From assembly GCF_013409045.1 (NCBI RefSeq), contig NZ_JACCBT010000001.1, positions 806,001 through 870,000 on the forward strand: a DNA stretch of 64,000 nucleotides, given 5' to 3'. The stretch comes from Actinomadura citrea. GTDB taxonomy: Bacteria > Actinomycetota > Actinomycetes > Streptosporangiales > Streptosporangiaceae. Shown one piece after another: positions 33,661 through 41,653 of the stretch (positions within the stretch are counted from its first letter, which is position 1; each line of letters starts with the position of its first letter). The notes under the pieces are model-generated. The model worked only from the letters and a program-made list of their open reading frames with translations. It ran no database searches and was not told where the DNA came from. The position numbers and the translations under genes were made by a program.

Positions 33661-34734
33661 TCATGCAGAGTCGGCCTGCCGACTCTGGATCACCGCCGCC
33701 CCGCAGGAGGCGACGAGGATCAGGCCGATCGCCACCCACCCCAGGGGGCCGGGGGCCGTGCGCGCCACGACCATCCCCAGGAAGGTCCCAAGGAGGGTCC
33801 GCAGCGGTAGGAGCATCGCCGTCGTCGACGCGCGAAGGCCCCTGCCGTAGGCCTTCACCATGACGACTCCGCTGAGCAGCGCGAGAAAGAATCCGCTGCC
33901 CGCGCAGATCAGCAGATACGGCCAGCCCCCACCGGTCATGCCCGACCAGCCGCCCTCAAGCGCCCACGCGCCCACTCCGAGGACGGCGAAGGCGGGAATG
34001 CCGGCGAGAGTGTTGATCTTCCCGCCGGCGTCCTTGCTGTACTCCTCCGTCTTCCTGTTGTGGAAGGCGTAGCTGGCCGCGGTGATGATCAGGCTTCCCA
34101 GGCCCAGCGCCCACACCGGAACGGGCAGGCCCAGGACACGGACGTGCGGGATCGCGTCGGTGAAGGCCCCTCCGCCGGCGCCGCCGACCGTGTCGGTCGC
34201 CAGGGCCCAGATGCCGAGCACACCCAGAACCGGCCACATGACGGTCGAATATCTCCCGTTCCTGACGTCCCGCACGGCATCGGGGCCGACCATGAAGATG
34301 GCGCTGAACAAGAACGAGAGCGGCTGCAGGAGCTGCAACTGAACCCACCTCAGAACGTACTGGTAGGCCAGATTGTTCGCTCCCATGGCGAGGCCCAGGA
34401 GGATGGACGGCATCCATACGTCCCAGCGACTTCGCAGCGTCGGCCTGAAGAAGAACCAGAAGACCGGCGTTCCGAAGAGCACCGCGACGCAAGACGCCGT
34501 CATCGGCCCCACATTTTTGGTCACGCCCACGAGCACCAGCATGTAGCCGTTGGCGAGGCCCGCCGCATTCGCGGCCGTGACCATCATGAGCACTTTTTTG
34601 TCCGCCGCACGGAGATCGCTTGACAGCGGCTCCAGATGCCTGCGGACGCCTGCGAGAAACTCTCGCGGGCGCCAACTTTTCCTTTTCACGGGAACCCCTT
34701 GTTTGTTGGGGCGCGCAAAGGGATCCCGGAACAT
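33661..34734 (-). CDS. EamA/DMT-like multi-spanning permease
   Basis: A 357-residue protein with about ten hydrophobic helices arranged as two similar halves, as in the DMT/EamA superfamily. Segments include LMMVTAANAAGLANGYMLVL, LQPLSFLFSAIFMVGPDAV and the C-terminal LLGTFLGMVVARTAPGPLGW, where a gate-like TFLGM occurs as in other DMT transporters. The basic N-terminus (RPNKQGVPVKRKSWRPREF) faces the cytosol. ATG 34734 follows AAGGGG by eight bases; GTG 34689, with AAGGGG five bases upstream, is equally possible. Substrate unknown. A long gap without genes lies upstream. Confidence 0.7.
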   Translation of the reverse strand: MFRDPFARPNKQGVPVKRKSWRPREFLAGVRRHLEPLSSDLRAADKKVLMMVTAANAAGLANGYMLVLVGVTKNVGPMTASCVAVLFGTPVFWFFFRPTLRSRWDVWMPSILLGLAMGANNLAYQYVLRWVQLQLLQPLSFLFSAIFMVGPDAVRDVRNGRYSTVMWPVLGVLGIWALATDTVGGAGGGAFTDAIPHVRVLGLPVPVWALGLGSLIITAASYAFHNRKTEEYSKDAGGKINTLAGIPAFAVLGVGAWALEGGWSGMTGGGWPYLLICAGSGFFLALLSGVVMVKAYGRGLRASTTAMLLPLRTLLGTFLGMVVARTAPGPLGWVAIGLILVASCGAAVIQSRQADSA

Positions 34735-35387
34735 GTCCCCGGCCCCTTTTCGCGCCCGCTTCCGCGTAACGACTGAAGAGCCGGGAGGCTTTTCAGTTAT
34801 ATGTTGCACCACAATCTTACCAGAACGGCGGTCGCGAAAATGAGCACCATATTCACCGGGGAGCCGGTGCTGCGGCCGCTGCATTCGGCGGCCGCGGACG
34901 CCGATCGCCCCGAGGCCCATGCCCGTGCCGCCCAGGGGAACAGGCGATCGCCGTCTCTCGCCGTCCGTTCGCGGGGGCTGCGGCCGGTACCTGTGCCGTG
35001 CCGAGGTCCTGCCGGACGAGACCGGAGGGCATTGTCGCCCTGAGCGTTTCTGTCCGCTTGGAAAGGTCGTCCGGTTGCAGTTCGGGTGGGCGGCCGGATA
35101 TGGCCGAGATCTCCGAACCCGCTATCCGCCCCTTTCCCGAATCCAGGATTCACTGCCGGGCGGCTGAGTGCGGGCGGCGGTGCGGGGCCGGAATGGAACA
35201 CCCAAGTCGAGTAGAGCCGCGCGGTCGTCGGTGAGGTCCGCGAGGCCGAGTCCCCGGTCTTCGACGCCATTGTCGCGGGGACGGCGCTGGGCATGGTCGG
35301 CGGCATCTGGAACACGGGCGTGGGGAACGCCGGTGTACGGATGGCCGAGCTCTGGCCGCCCCCTCGTGCTGGGCGGCGCGACCGGGT
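34735..35387. other. Gene-poor region with a possible relict coding segment
   Basis: About 650 bases with no supportable intact gene. The first ~120 bases are less GC-rich (TTTTCAGTTATATGTTGCAC region) and probably hold the permease promoter. Around 35223-35370 one + frame (EVREAESPVFDAIVAGTALG onward) has strongly G/C-biased third positions as in real genes, but a stop (TAG) sits just upstream and no ribosome site is visible; it may be the remains of a lost gene. Confidence 0.45.
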
Positions 35388-35801
35388 TCAGGCGCCGGTG
35401 TGGTTTCGGGGGCGGGAGGCGAGGTGGTCGCCGACTCGGCCGACGAGGAGGGTCATCTCGTAGCTGATCTGCGCCGGGTCGGCGCTGGCGTCGCTGAGCA
35501 CGGTCAGCGAGGCGCCCTCGCCCGCCGCGGTGACGAAGAGGAACGCGTTGCGCATCTCGATGATCGTCTGATGCACCTCCCCCGCGTCGAACTGGCTCCG
35601 CGCGCCCTGCGCCAGGCTCTGCAGGCCGGCGGCCAGCGCGGACAGGTACTCCGCGTCCTCCCGGCTCAGGCCGGCGGACGCTCCCATGAGGAGCCCGTCC
35701 GCCGACTGCACCACCGCCCTGGTCACCTGCGGCACGCGTTTGACCAGCCCGTCGATCAGCCAGTCCAGCCGGTCGGTCGATTCGTCCCGCAGCGGCGTCA
35801 C
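35388..35801 (-). CDS. Roadblock/LC7 domain protein (second conservon-type roadblock, CvnB-like)
   Basis: A 137-residue roadblock protein: LDWLIDGLVKRVPQVTRAVV, then SADGLLMGASAGLSREDAEY, LSALAAGLQSLAQGA and a final beta strand ASLTVLSDASADPAQISYEM. These proteins dimerise and bind small Ras-like GTPases. GTG 35801 was chosen because GAGGGGAA precedes it by six bases; the ATG at 35825 has no site. It is divergent from the conservon sensor kinase with a shared 230-bp regulatory gap, and so is an extra roadblock gene besides the one inside the operon. It may be an alternative partner of the CvnD-type GTPase. Confidence 0.88.
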   Translation of the reverse strand: MTPLRDESTDRLDWLIDGLVKRVPQVTRAVVQSADGLLMGASAGLSREDAEYLSALAAGLQSLAQGARSQFDAGEVHQTIIEMRNAFLFVTAAGEGASLTVLSDASADPAQISYEMTLLVGRVGDHLASRPRNHTGA

Positions 35802-35842
35802 GTGAGTTCCCCTCTTCCGAGACATCGTTGACCGTCAGGGGT

Positions 35843-35881
35843 CACCGAACGTCGGCACATGATTCCACCGAACGGTCGGCA
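35843..35881. repeat. Imperfect direct repeat in the conservon promoter region
   Basis: CACCGAACGTCGGCA (35843-35857) recurs as CACCGAACGGTCGGCA (35866-35881), 23 bases apart start to start, about two helix turns. It lies in the gap between the divergent roadblock and sensor kinase genes and is a candidate activator or repressor site. Confidence 0.5.
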
Positions 35882-35890
35882 AGATCCACA

Positions 35891-35938
35891 GAATCTCGGA
35901 CAAATGATCAAGTCTGTGGCTACGGTGACACGAGATTC
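35891..35938. promoter_or_regulatory. Separated inverted repeat upstream of the conservon
   Basis: GAATCTCG at 35891-35898 is repeated in inverted orientation as CGAGATTC at 35931-35938, 32 bases apart. The interval is less GC-rich than the neighbouring genes and is where the rightward conservon promoter should lie. Confidence 0.4.
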
Positions 35939-35980
35939 GGCTGTCCGGTGCATCACCAAGTCTGGGAGACGACACCACCC

Positions 35981-36034
35981 ATGACCGAGCTCATCAGCCA
36001 CATCCGCGCCGACCTCGGCCGGTCCGCCCGGTGA
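35981..36034 (+). CDS. 17-residue upstream ORF overlapping the conservon kinase start
   Basis: ATG 35981 opens a frame encoding MTELISHIRADLGRSAR and stops at TGA 36032-36034, overlapping the GTG of the sensor kinase gene at 36031 (GTGA). Third positions are mainly G or C, and the codons look like those of real genes. The overlap makes termination-reinitiation coupling plausible, since the kinase GTG has no good ribosome site of its own. The ribosome site of this small frame is weak (GGGAGACGAC about 9 bases upstream). It may be a leader peptide or an unrecognised N-terminal part lost by frameshift. Confidence 0.4.
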   Translation: MTELISHIRADLGRSAR

Positions 36035-38442
36035 AGGGCTCGCGCCGCAGGCGCTCGATCCGGTTCTCGCTCTTCGGCCTGATCATCATCCCGATGATCT
36101 CCCTGGTCACGCTGTGGGCCTTCGCGGCGCAGAGCACCGCGTCCGAAGCCATCAACCAGCGCAACCTCGACACCACCAACGAGATCTACGGCGGCGCCGC
36201 GCAGCCGTTGCTGGTGACCCTGGCCCAGGAACGGCAGGAGTCGGTCGTCTGGCTGAGCCGCAACACCCTCCTGCCGCGCACGTCGATGGACGCCGTCCGC
36301 ACGAAGATGGACGGCACGATCGTGCAGATGAACAAGGCCGTGCGCTCGGACGAGTTCCAGGCCACCCTGACCGGCCCGATGAAGCAGCGGCTCTCGGTGC
36401 TGATGGGGAAGCTCAACCGGATCAAGGTTCTCCGGAGCCAGGTCGACTCCCGCGCCATGACGAGGCTGGAGGCGTTCAACGCCTACAACGACGTCCTCGA
36501 AGCGCACTTCCAGTACATCAACGTGCTGGTCGCCGGCGACGGCCTCCAGCAGTCGTACCACCTGGCCAACATGTCGCGCGCCATCGAGCTGCTCGGGCGC
36601 GAGGTGGCGCTGGTGGGCGGCGTGCTCAGCGACGGCGGCCGGATGACCGCCGGCGAGCACGCCGCGATCAGCAAGCTCGTGTACGAGCGGCGGTTCCTTG
36701 AGACTTCGAGCCTCTCCCAGCTCAAGCGGGCCACCGCCGATCCCTTCCGGCAGGCGCTGTCGTCCCCCGCCGTGACGTCCTTCACCGCGGTGGAGGACGG
36801 CATCCTGGCGACCCCTCCCGGAGCAAGGCTGCAGGTCAGCCCGGCCATGTGGAAGGACGCCGCGGGGGCGTCCATCGGCGCGGTGGACGGTGCGCTCGGG
36901 AAATCGCGCGCGCTGGGCGCCGAGGACGCCAAGAAGACCTCTGACGAGACCCTGCTGCGCCTCGCCGTCATCGGCGCCGTCGGCCTGGTCGCGATCGTCC
37001 TGACGGCGCTGCTCATGCTCCGCTTCGGCCGCCGCATCAGCCGCGACCTGCTGGGCCTGCAGCGCACCGCGCGCGCCCTGGCCGAGGAGCGGCTGCCCGA
37101 CGTCGTGCGTCGGCTGAGCCGCGGGCACGAGGTCGACGTGGCGGCGGAGGCCCCGCCGCTGGAGGTCGGCAGGACGGCCGAGGTGTTCAACGTCGCGGCG
37201 GCGTTCTCGTCCGTGCAGCGCACCGCCGTTCAGGCCGCCGTCGGCCAGGCCGAACTGCGCGCCGCGGTCAACCAGGTGTTCCAGAACCTGGCGCGGCGCA
37301 ACCAGTCGCTGCTGCACCGCCAGCTGGCGATGCTGGACACGCTGGAGCGCAAGGCCTCCGACCCGGACGCGCTGGCCGACCTGTTCGCCATCGACCACCT
37401 CACCACCCGCATGCGGCGGCACGCCGAGGGTCTGATCATCCTGTCCGGCGCCGCGCCCGGTCGCGGCTGGCGCCACCCGGTCGGCATCCTGGACGTGCTG
37501 CGCGGCGCCATCGGCGAGATCGAGGACTACGCCCGCGTCGAGGTGGTCAGCACGGCGGAGGAGGCCATCATCGGCTCCGCCGTCGCCGACATCATCCACC
37601 TGCTGGCCGAGCTGATCGAGAACTCGACCGTCCTGTCGCCGCCGAACACGCCGGTCGAGATCGACGCCGGGCTGGTGGGCCAGGGGTTCGTGGTGGAGAT
37701 CCAGGACCGCGGCCTGGGGATGAGCCCGGACAAGCTGGCGGCCGTCAACGAGCAGCTCGGCCGCGAGCCGGAGTTCGATCTGACCAACGGCGACCAGCTC
37801 GGGCTGTTCGTCGTCGGGACCCTCGCGCACCGGCACGGGATCAAGGTGGCGCTGGAGCCGAACTCCTATGGCGGCCTCAAGACCATCGTGCTCCTGCCGC
37901 GCTCGCTCGTCGTGTCGGCGGACCGGGCCGGCCGCGCGGACGACACCGGCACCCGTCAGGCGGGTGTACCTGCGACCGCCCCGGCCGGTACCGTTCCGGA
38001 CGGGACCGTGCCGCCGGCGGCTTCCGACCCTCGGGACAACATCGGCCGCGACACCCAGGAGTATGCGATGGACTCCGTTGGACGACACCGCGTCGGCAGA
38101 ACCGAGACCCGCGGTGACCAGGACCCGTTCGGCATGCCGCCGCCGCCCGAGCCGCCCGGCACGGCCGCGCCGCCGCCCGCCGAGCAGCCCGCGCAGACGG
38201 CGCCCACGACCGCGAACACCCATGCGGGAATGCCGCGTCGCGTGCGCCGCGCGAACCTGGCCCCGCAGCTGCTCGACGCCGCGTCGCCCGCCCAGGAGGA
38301 GAAGAAGCCCTCCGGGCAGGACGCGCGCTCGCCGGAGCGGGCCCGCTCGGTCATGGCCTCGATGCAGAGCGGATGGCGGCGCGGGCGGGCCGAGCCGCCA
38401 CCGGCCCCGCCCGGCGGACGGAACGACGAGGGTGAGCGATGA
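36031..38442 (+). CDS. Conservon sensor kinase-like protein with NIT domain (CvnA-like)
   Basis: An 803-residue membrane protein. It has a basic N-terminus (MKGSRRRRSIRF) and TM1 (SLFGLIIIPMISLVTLWAFA), followed by an extracellular nitrate/nitrite-sensing-like domain (about 50-300). TM2 is AVIGAVGLVAIVLTALLMLR, and a HAMP-like segment leads to an ATPase core with LFAIDHLTTRMRRHAEGL near 450, N box HLLAELIENSTVLSPPNTPV near 525, and DRGLGMSPDKL. The C-terminal 180 residues are Pro/Ala-rich and probably disordered. CvnA proteins of Streptomyces resemble histidine kinases but work with the roadblock/GTPase genes. Start GTG 36031 overlaps a short upstream frame. The stop overlaps the next gene by four bases. 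Confidence 0.9.
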   Translation: MKGSRRRRSIRFSLFGLIIIPMISLVTLWAFAAQSTASEAINQRNLDTTNEIYGGAAQPLLVTLAQERQESVVWLSRNTLLPRTSMDAVRTKMDGTIVQMNKAVRSDEFQATLTGPMKQRLSVLMGKLNRIKVLRSQVDSRAMTRLEAFNAYNDVLEAHFQYINVLVAGDGLQQSYHLANMSRAIELLGREVALVGGVLSDGGRMTAGEHAAISKLVYERRFLETSSLSQLKRATADPFRQALSSPAVTSFTAVEDGILATPPGARLQVSPAMWKDAAGASIGAVDGALGKSRALGAEDAKKTSDETLLRLAVIGAVGLVAIVLTALLMLRFGRRISRDLLGLQRTARALAEERLPDVVRRLSRGHEVDVAAEAPPLEVGRTAEVFNVAAAFSSVQRTAVQAAVGQAELRAAVNQVFQNLARRNQSLLHRQLAMLDTLERKASDPDALADLFAIDHLTTRMRRHAEGLIILSGAAPGRGWRHPVGILDVLRGAIGEIEDYARVEVVSTAEEAIIGSAVADIIHLLAELIENSTVLSPPNTPVEIDAGLVGQGFVVEIQDRGLGMSPDKLAAVNEQLGREPEFDLTNGDQLGLFVVGTLAHRHGIKVALEPNSYGGLKTIVLLPRSLVVSADRAGRADDTGTRQAGVPATAPAGTVPDGTVPPAASDPRDNIGRDTQEYAMDSVGRHRVGRTETRGDQDPFGMPPPPEPPGTAAPPPAEQPAQTAPTTANTHAGMPRRVRRANLAPQLLDAASPAQEEKKPSGQDARSPERARSVMASMQSGWRRGRAEPPPAPPGGRNDEGER

Positions 38443-38855
38443 TGGAACCTGCGATCACGTCCGAGGACGTGCGCCGGCTCCTCGACCGCCTGGTCGGCGG
38501 CGCGGAGCTGGTGGGCGGTGCGGTCCTGCTGTCCAGAGACGGGCTGGTCGTGGCCTGCTCCTCCGGCCTCGGCCGGGAGGACTCCGAGCATCTGGCGGCA
38601 CTCGTGGCGGGCGTGCAGGGGCTCGCCCGCGGCGCGTGCCGGCGGTTCGACGGCGGTGAGTTGATGCAGAGCGTCATCGAGATGGACTCGATGCTGGTGT
38701 TCATGGTGTCGGCCGGGGAGCAGGCGTGCCTCGCCGTGCTGAGCTCCCCGGACGCGGACGCGGGTGCGGTCGTGTACGCGATGACCGAACTCGCCGAGGG
38801 ACTCGCCGAGCGGCCGCCGGTCATTCCCCGGCTGTCGGGGTCGAGCGTTAGGTGA
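38439..38855 (+). CDS. Conservon roadblock/LC7 protein (CvnB-like)
   Basis: 138 residues: RRLLDRLVGGAELVGGAVLL, SRDGLVVACSSGLGREDSEH, LAALVAGVQGLARGACRRF and the closing strand ACLAVLSSPDADAGAVVYAM. The roadblock fold is typical and binds the CvnD-type GTPase. The start (ATG 38439) overlaps the kinase stop as ATGA, showing translational coupling. It differs substantially from the divergent roadblock protein at 35388, so the two are not a recent duplication. Six bases separate its stop from the DUF742 gene. Confidence 0.92.
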   Translation: MMEPAITSEDVRRLLDRLVGGAELVGGAVLLSRDGLVVACSSGLGREDSEHLAALVAGVQGLARGACRRFDGGELMQSVIEMDSMLVFMVSAGEQACLAVLSSPDADAGAVVYAMTELAEGLAERPPVIPRLSGSSVR

Positions 38856-38861
38856 GACCGG

Positions 38862-39230
38862 GTGAGCAGTGACCGATGGCTCGACGCGGACGCGGGACCC
38901 GTCGTCCGCCCCTACACGGTCACGCGGGGCCGGACGCGGCTCCGCAACGACAGCCTCGACCTGATCTCCGTGCTGGAGGCGACCGGCGTGCCGGTCTCCC
39001 GGCGGGCGCGGCTCGACCCCGAGCACCGCAGGCTGCTGGCGATCTGCCAGCGGCCGATCACCTTCGCCGACCTGGCGTCCGAGGTCAACCTGCCCGTCGG
39101 CGTCGTGCGGGTCCTGATCGACGACCTGCGCGACGAGAATGTGCTCAGGGTGCTGAAACCGACTCCCACCGGCGACGTCCCGGACGAGCTCGTACTAAGG
39201 AAGTTGCTGAATGGACTACGTGCACTCTGA
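38862..39230 (+). CDS. Conservon DUF742 protein (CvnC-like)
   Basis: 122 residues. VVRPYTVTRGRTRLRNDSLD is the N-terminal DUF742 signature (usual VRPYALTGGRT), and the C-terminal half ITFADLASEVNLPVGVVRVL then DENVLRVLKPT forms a winged-helix-like domain. CvnC proteins are small cytosolic adaptors of unknown biochemical role that interact with the other conservon products. GTG 38862 is the start. The 3' end overlaps the GTPase gene by 20 bases, which is typical of conservons. Confidence 0.92.
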   Translation: MSSDRWLDADAGPVVRPYTVTRGRTRLRNDSLDLISVLEATGVPVSRRARLDPEHRRLLAICQRPITFADLASEVNLPVGVVRVLIDDLRDENVLRVLKPTPTGDVPDELVLRKLLNGLRAL

Positions 39231-39825
39231 CACCGCCGTCCACGAGCCGGGCGCTGCCGGCACCGGCGGCGGTCAGCTGACCGCCGCGAAGATCCTCATC
39301 GCCGGCGGGTTCGGGGTCGGCAAGACGACCATGGTGGGGTCGATCAGCGAGATCCGCCCGCTGCGCACCGAGGAGATCCTCACCGACCGGAGCGTGGGCG
39401 TCGACAACACCACGGGCGTCGACGGCAAGACCAGTACCACCGTGGCCATGGACTTCGGCCGGATCACGCTCCCCGACGACCTGGTGCTGTACCTGTTCGG
39501 GACGCCGGGCCAGCAGCGGTTCTGGTTCATGTGGGACGAACTGGTGCTGGGCGCCGTCGGCGCGGTGGTGCTCGCCGACGTGCGCCGCCTCGCCGACTGC
39601 TTCGGCGCCGTCGACTACTTCGAGGACCGCCGCACCCCCTTCATGGTCGCGGTGAACTGCTTCGAGGGCGCCGAGCGCAAGGACCCCGAGGACGTGCGGA
39701 TCGCGCTGGACCTGGACGAGGACGTGCCGCTGGTGCTGTGCGACGTGCGAAGCCGGGAGTCGGCCAAGCTGGTGCTGATCACCATGGTCCAGCACGTCCT
39801 CGCCAGGACCGTGTCCCAGCGCTGA
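39211..39825 (+). CDS. Conservon small GTPase (CvnD-like)
   Basis: A 204-residue Ras-like ATP/GTP-binding protein. KILIAGGFGVGKTTMVGS is the P loop, TTVAMDFGRI carries the switch I threonine region, LFGTPGQQRFWFMWDEL is switch II (DxxGQ replaced by GTPGQ), and MVAVNCFEG replaces NKxD, so base specificity may be relaxed. AAGGAAG lies before ATG 39211, inside the upstream gene. In Streptomyces, CvnD proteins hydrolyse GTP and bind CvnB; the operon is linked to development and antibiotic control. The gap to the P450 gene is 273 bp. Confidence 0.92.
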   Translation: MDYVHSDTAVHEPGAAGTGGGQLTAAKILIAGGFGVGKTTMVGSISEIRPLRTEEILTDRSVGVDNTTGVDGKTSTTVAMDFGRITLPDDLVLYLFGTPGQQRFWFMWDELVLGAVGAVVLADVRRLADCFGAVDYFEDRRTPFMVAVNCFEGAERKDPEDVRIALDLDEDVPLVLCDVRSRESAKLVLITMVQHVLARTVSQR

Positions 39826-40098
39826 GCGCGCCCGCCGCCCGGTGCCCGCGCGGCGGGGTCAGGACCGCGGCCCCGCGGCGCGTCCACGGCCGCGTGACGG
39901 GCCTCGTCCGCGCGCTTCGGCGCCGTGCCGGTTCCACGATGGGGCCGGCCGCCGTCCGGCCGCCAAGGACCCGAGGTCGACCGGGTCCGATACCCGCACG
40001 CCAATTCGCGTACCGATCGCGCCGATACCCCCTCGAAAAACGAAACAGCACGACCCGCGCAAGTCCCATCCCGCTCCCACACCCCCGGATTGGATCGA

Positions 40099-41319
40099 AT
40101 GTCAACCCCCCTGCCCTCCTTCCCCGCCGCAGACGAAGCCCCACTCGACACCTGCGTCCGGCTACGAGAAATCGCCCCTGTCGTCGAGGTGGAATTCCCC
40201 GGTGGCGTCGCCGCGTACCTGGCACTGACCCACGACGCGGTAAAGGAGATCCTCGCCGGAGACAACAAGACCTTCCTGCGGGATCCCGAACACTGGCCCG
40301 CCCTGCACGACGGAACGATCCCTGAGGACTGGCCGCTGCGCGCCATCGTCCAGGGGGGTCACCTGTCCACCAAGGACGGCGCCGACCACAGGCGCCTGCG
40401 CGGCCTGGTCGGAAAGGCGTTCACTCCCGCGCGGGTCCAGGCGCTGGAGCCGCGCGTCCAGCAGATCGTGGACACCCTGCTCGACGACGTGGCGGCCGCC
40501 GGCGACGGCGTCGACCTGGTTCCCGCCTTCACCGAGGCGCTCCCGATGTGGGTGATCTGCGAACTGTTCGGCGTCCCCGCCGATGACCGGTCCCGTATGC
40601 GGAACTGGACCGCCACCCTGCTGGCGCACACGACGCCGCCGGAGGAGGCCTTCGCGACCCAGAACGCTCTTCAGGCCTACTTGCACGACCTGGTGGAACG
40701 CAAGCGGCGGAACTCCGGCGACGACCTCACCTCCGGCCTGGTGCAGGCCAGTGACGAGGGCGACCGGCTCACCACCGAGGAACTGGTCGGCGTGCTGTGG
40801 CTGATGCTCGTCGCCGGTCACGAGACCACCGTCCATCTGCTCGGCCATGCCATCGTGGCGCTCGCCCAGAACCCCGACCAGTTCGAACTGGCCAAGGCCG
40901 AGGACCGGTGGGACGACGTGGTCGAGGAGACCCTTCGCTACCGCCATTCGGTCATGATGACCAGCTTCCGCTTCACGGCGCAGGATGTGACCGTCGCCGG
41001 AGTGCACATCCCCAAGGGCCAGGCGGTCGGCGTCGTCTACCAGGCGAGCGGCATCGACCCGGCTGAGCACGGCGCGAGCGCGGACCGGTTCGACATCACC
41101 CGGGAGCAGAACGCGCGCCTCGGCTTCGGCCACGGCCCCCGGTACTGCATCGGCGCCTCGCTGGCCCGCCTGGAGGGCCGGCTGGCACTCGCCACGCTGT
41201 ACCGGCGGTTCCCCGACCTCAGCCTCGGCATCGACCCCGGCGACATCCCCTACTCCCCGTCCTTCTTCACCGTCGGGCCGCTCTCCCTCCCCGTCGCCCT
41301 CGGCACTCCGAAGGCCTGA
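40099..41319 (+). CDS. Cytochrome P450 associated with the conservon (CvnE-like)
   Basis: A 406-residue bacterial class I P450. The I-helix oxygen-binding motif AGHETT is near residue 239, ExxR is in EETLRYR, and the haem loop GFGHGPRYCIGASLARLEGR places the thiolate at Cys350. ATG 40099 was chosen because the preceding frame is an Arg/Pro-rich run without conserved character; GGATTGGA precedes it. Many actinomycete conservons carry a P450 as fifth gene, so it is listed with that operon although 273 bp separates it from the GTPase. Redox partner genes (ferredoxin, reductase) are absent here. Substrate unknown. Confidence 0.9.
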   Translation: MSTPLPSFPAADEAPLDTCVRLREIAPVVEVEFPGGVAAYLALTHDAVKEILAGDNKTFLRDPEHWPALHDGTIPEDWPLRAIVQGGHLSTKDGADHRRLRGLVGKAFTPARVQALEPRVQQIVDTLLDDVAAAGDGVDLVPAFTEALPMWVICELFGVPADDRSRMRNWTATLLAHTTPPEEAFATQNALQAYLHDLVERKRRNSGDDLTSGLVQASDEGDRLTTEELVGVLWLMLVAGHETTVHLLGHAIVALAQNPDQFELAKAEDRWDDVVEETLRYRHSVMMTSFRFTAQDVTVAGVHIPKGQAVGVVYQASGIDPAEHGASADRFDITREQNARLGFGHGPRYCIGASLARLEGRLALATLYRRFPDLSLGIDPGDIPYSPSFFTVGPLSLPVALGTPKA

Positions 41320-41329
41320 CGGATCCCCC

Positions 41330-41359
41330 TCGGCCCGGCGGCCCCGGCCGCCGGGCCGA
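41330..41359 (+). terminator. Hairpin terminator after the P450 gene
   Basis: TCGGCCCGGCGGCC and its exact complement GGCCGCCGGGCCGA are separated by two bases, giving a stable GC-rich hairpin 11 bases after the P450 stop. It probably marks the end of the conservon transcript. Confidence 0.6.
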
Positions 41360-41509
41360 CCCGTCGGTGGGCAGGCTCGACCGGGCCGTCAAGGGCTCGC
41401 CGGCGTGCCAAGGACGATGGGAGACCGACGCGGCCGCCGGTGGCTGACCGCCGCCCTCATACACGGGGCGGGTGAAAAGTGGTGCGAGACCTGCACCTAT
41501 CGGTGGTGG

Positions 41510-41582
41510 TACCCCCTACCGGATTCGAACCGGCGCTACCGCCTTGAAAGGGCGGCGTCCTAGGCCGCTAGACGAAGGGGGC
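41510..41582 (-). tRNA. tRNA-Glu (anticodon TTC)
   Basis: On the minus strand the sequence begins GCCCCCTTCGTCTAGCGGCC and folds as a cloverleaf. The acceptor stem GCCCCCT pairs with AGGGGGT, the anticodon stem CCGCC/GGCGG carries loop CTTTCAA with anticodon TTC, and the T arm GCCGG-TTCGAAT-CCGGT is intact. The discriminator base is A (41510). The next three bases, 41509-41507, read CCA, so the 3' end appears to be encoded. It lies between the conservon terminator and the metallophosphoesterase gene and is transcribed leftward. Confidence 0.93.
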
Positions 41583-41653
41583 CCGTGGTGGCGGAGATGG
41601 GCGCCACTTGACTCGCCAAGTCTAGAGGACGTGGCGGGGCGGCGTGCAATCGG

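Noticed and set aside
40099..41319. P450 as part of a natural-product cluster
   Set aside because: No biosynthetic core enzyme is near; position behind the conservon GTPase explains it better.
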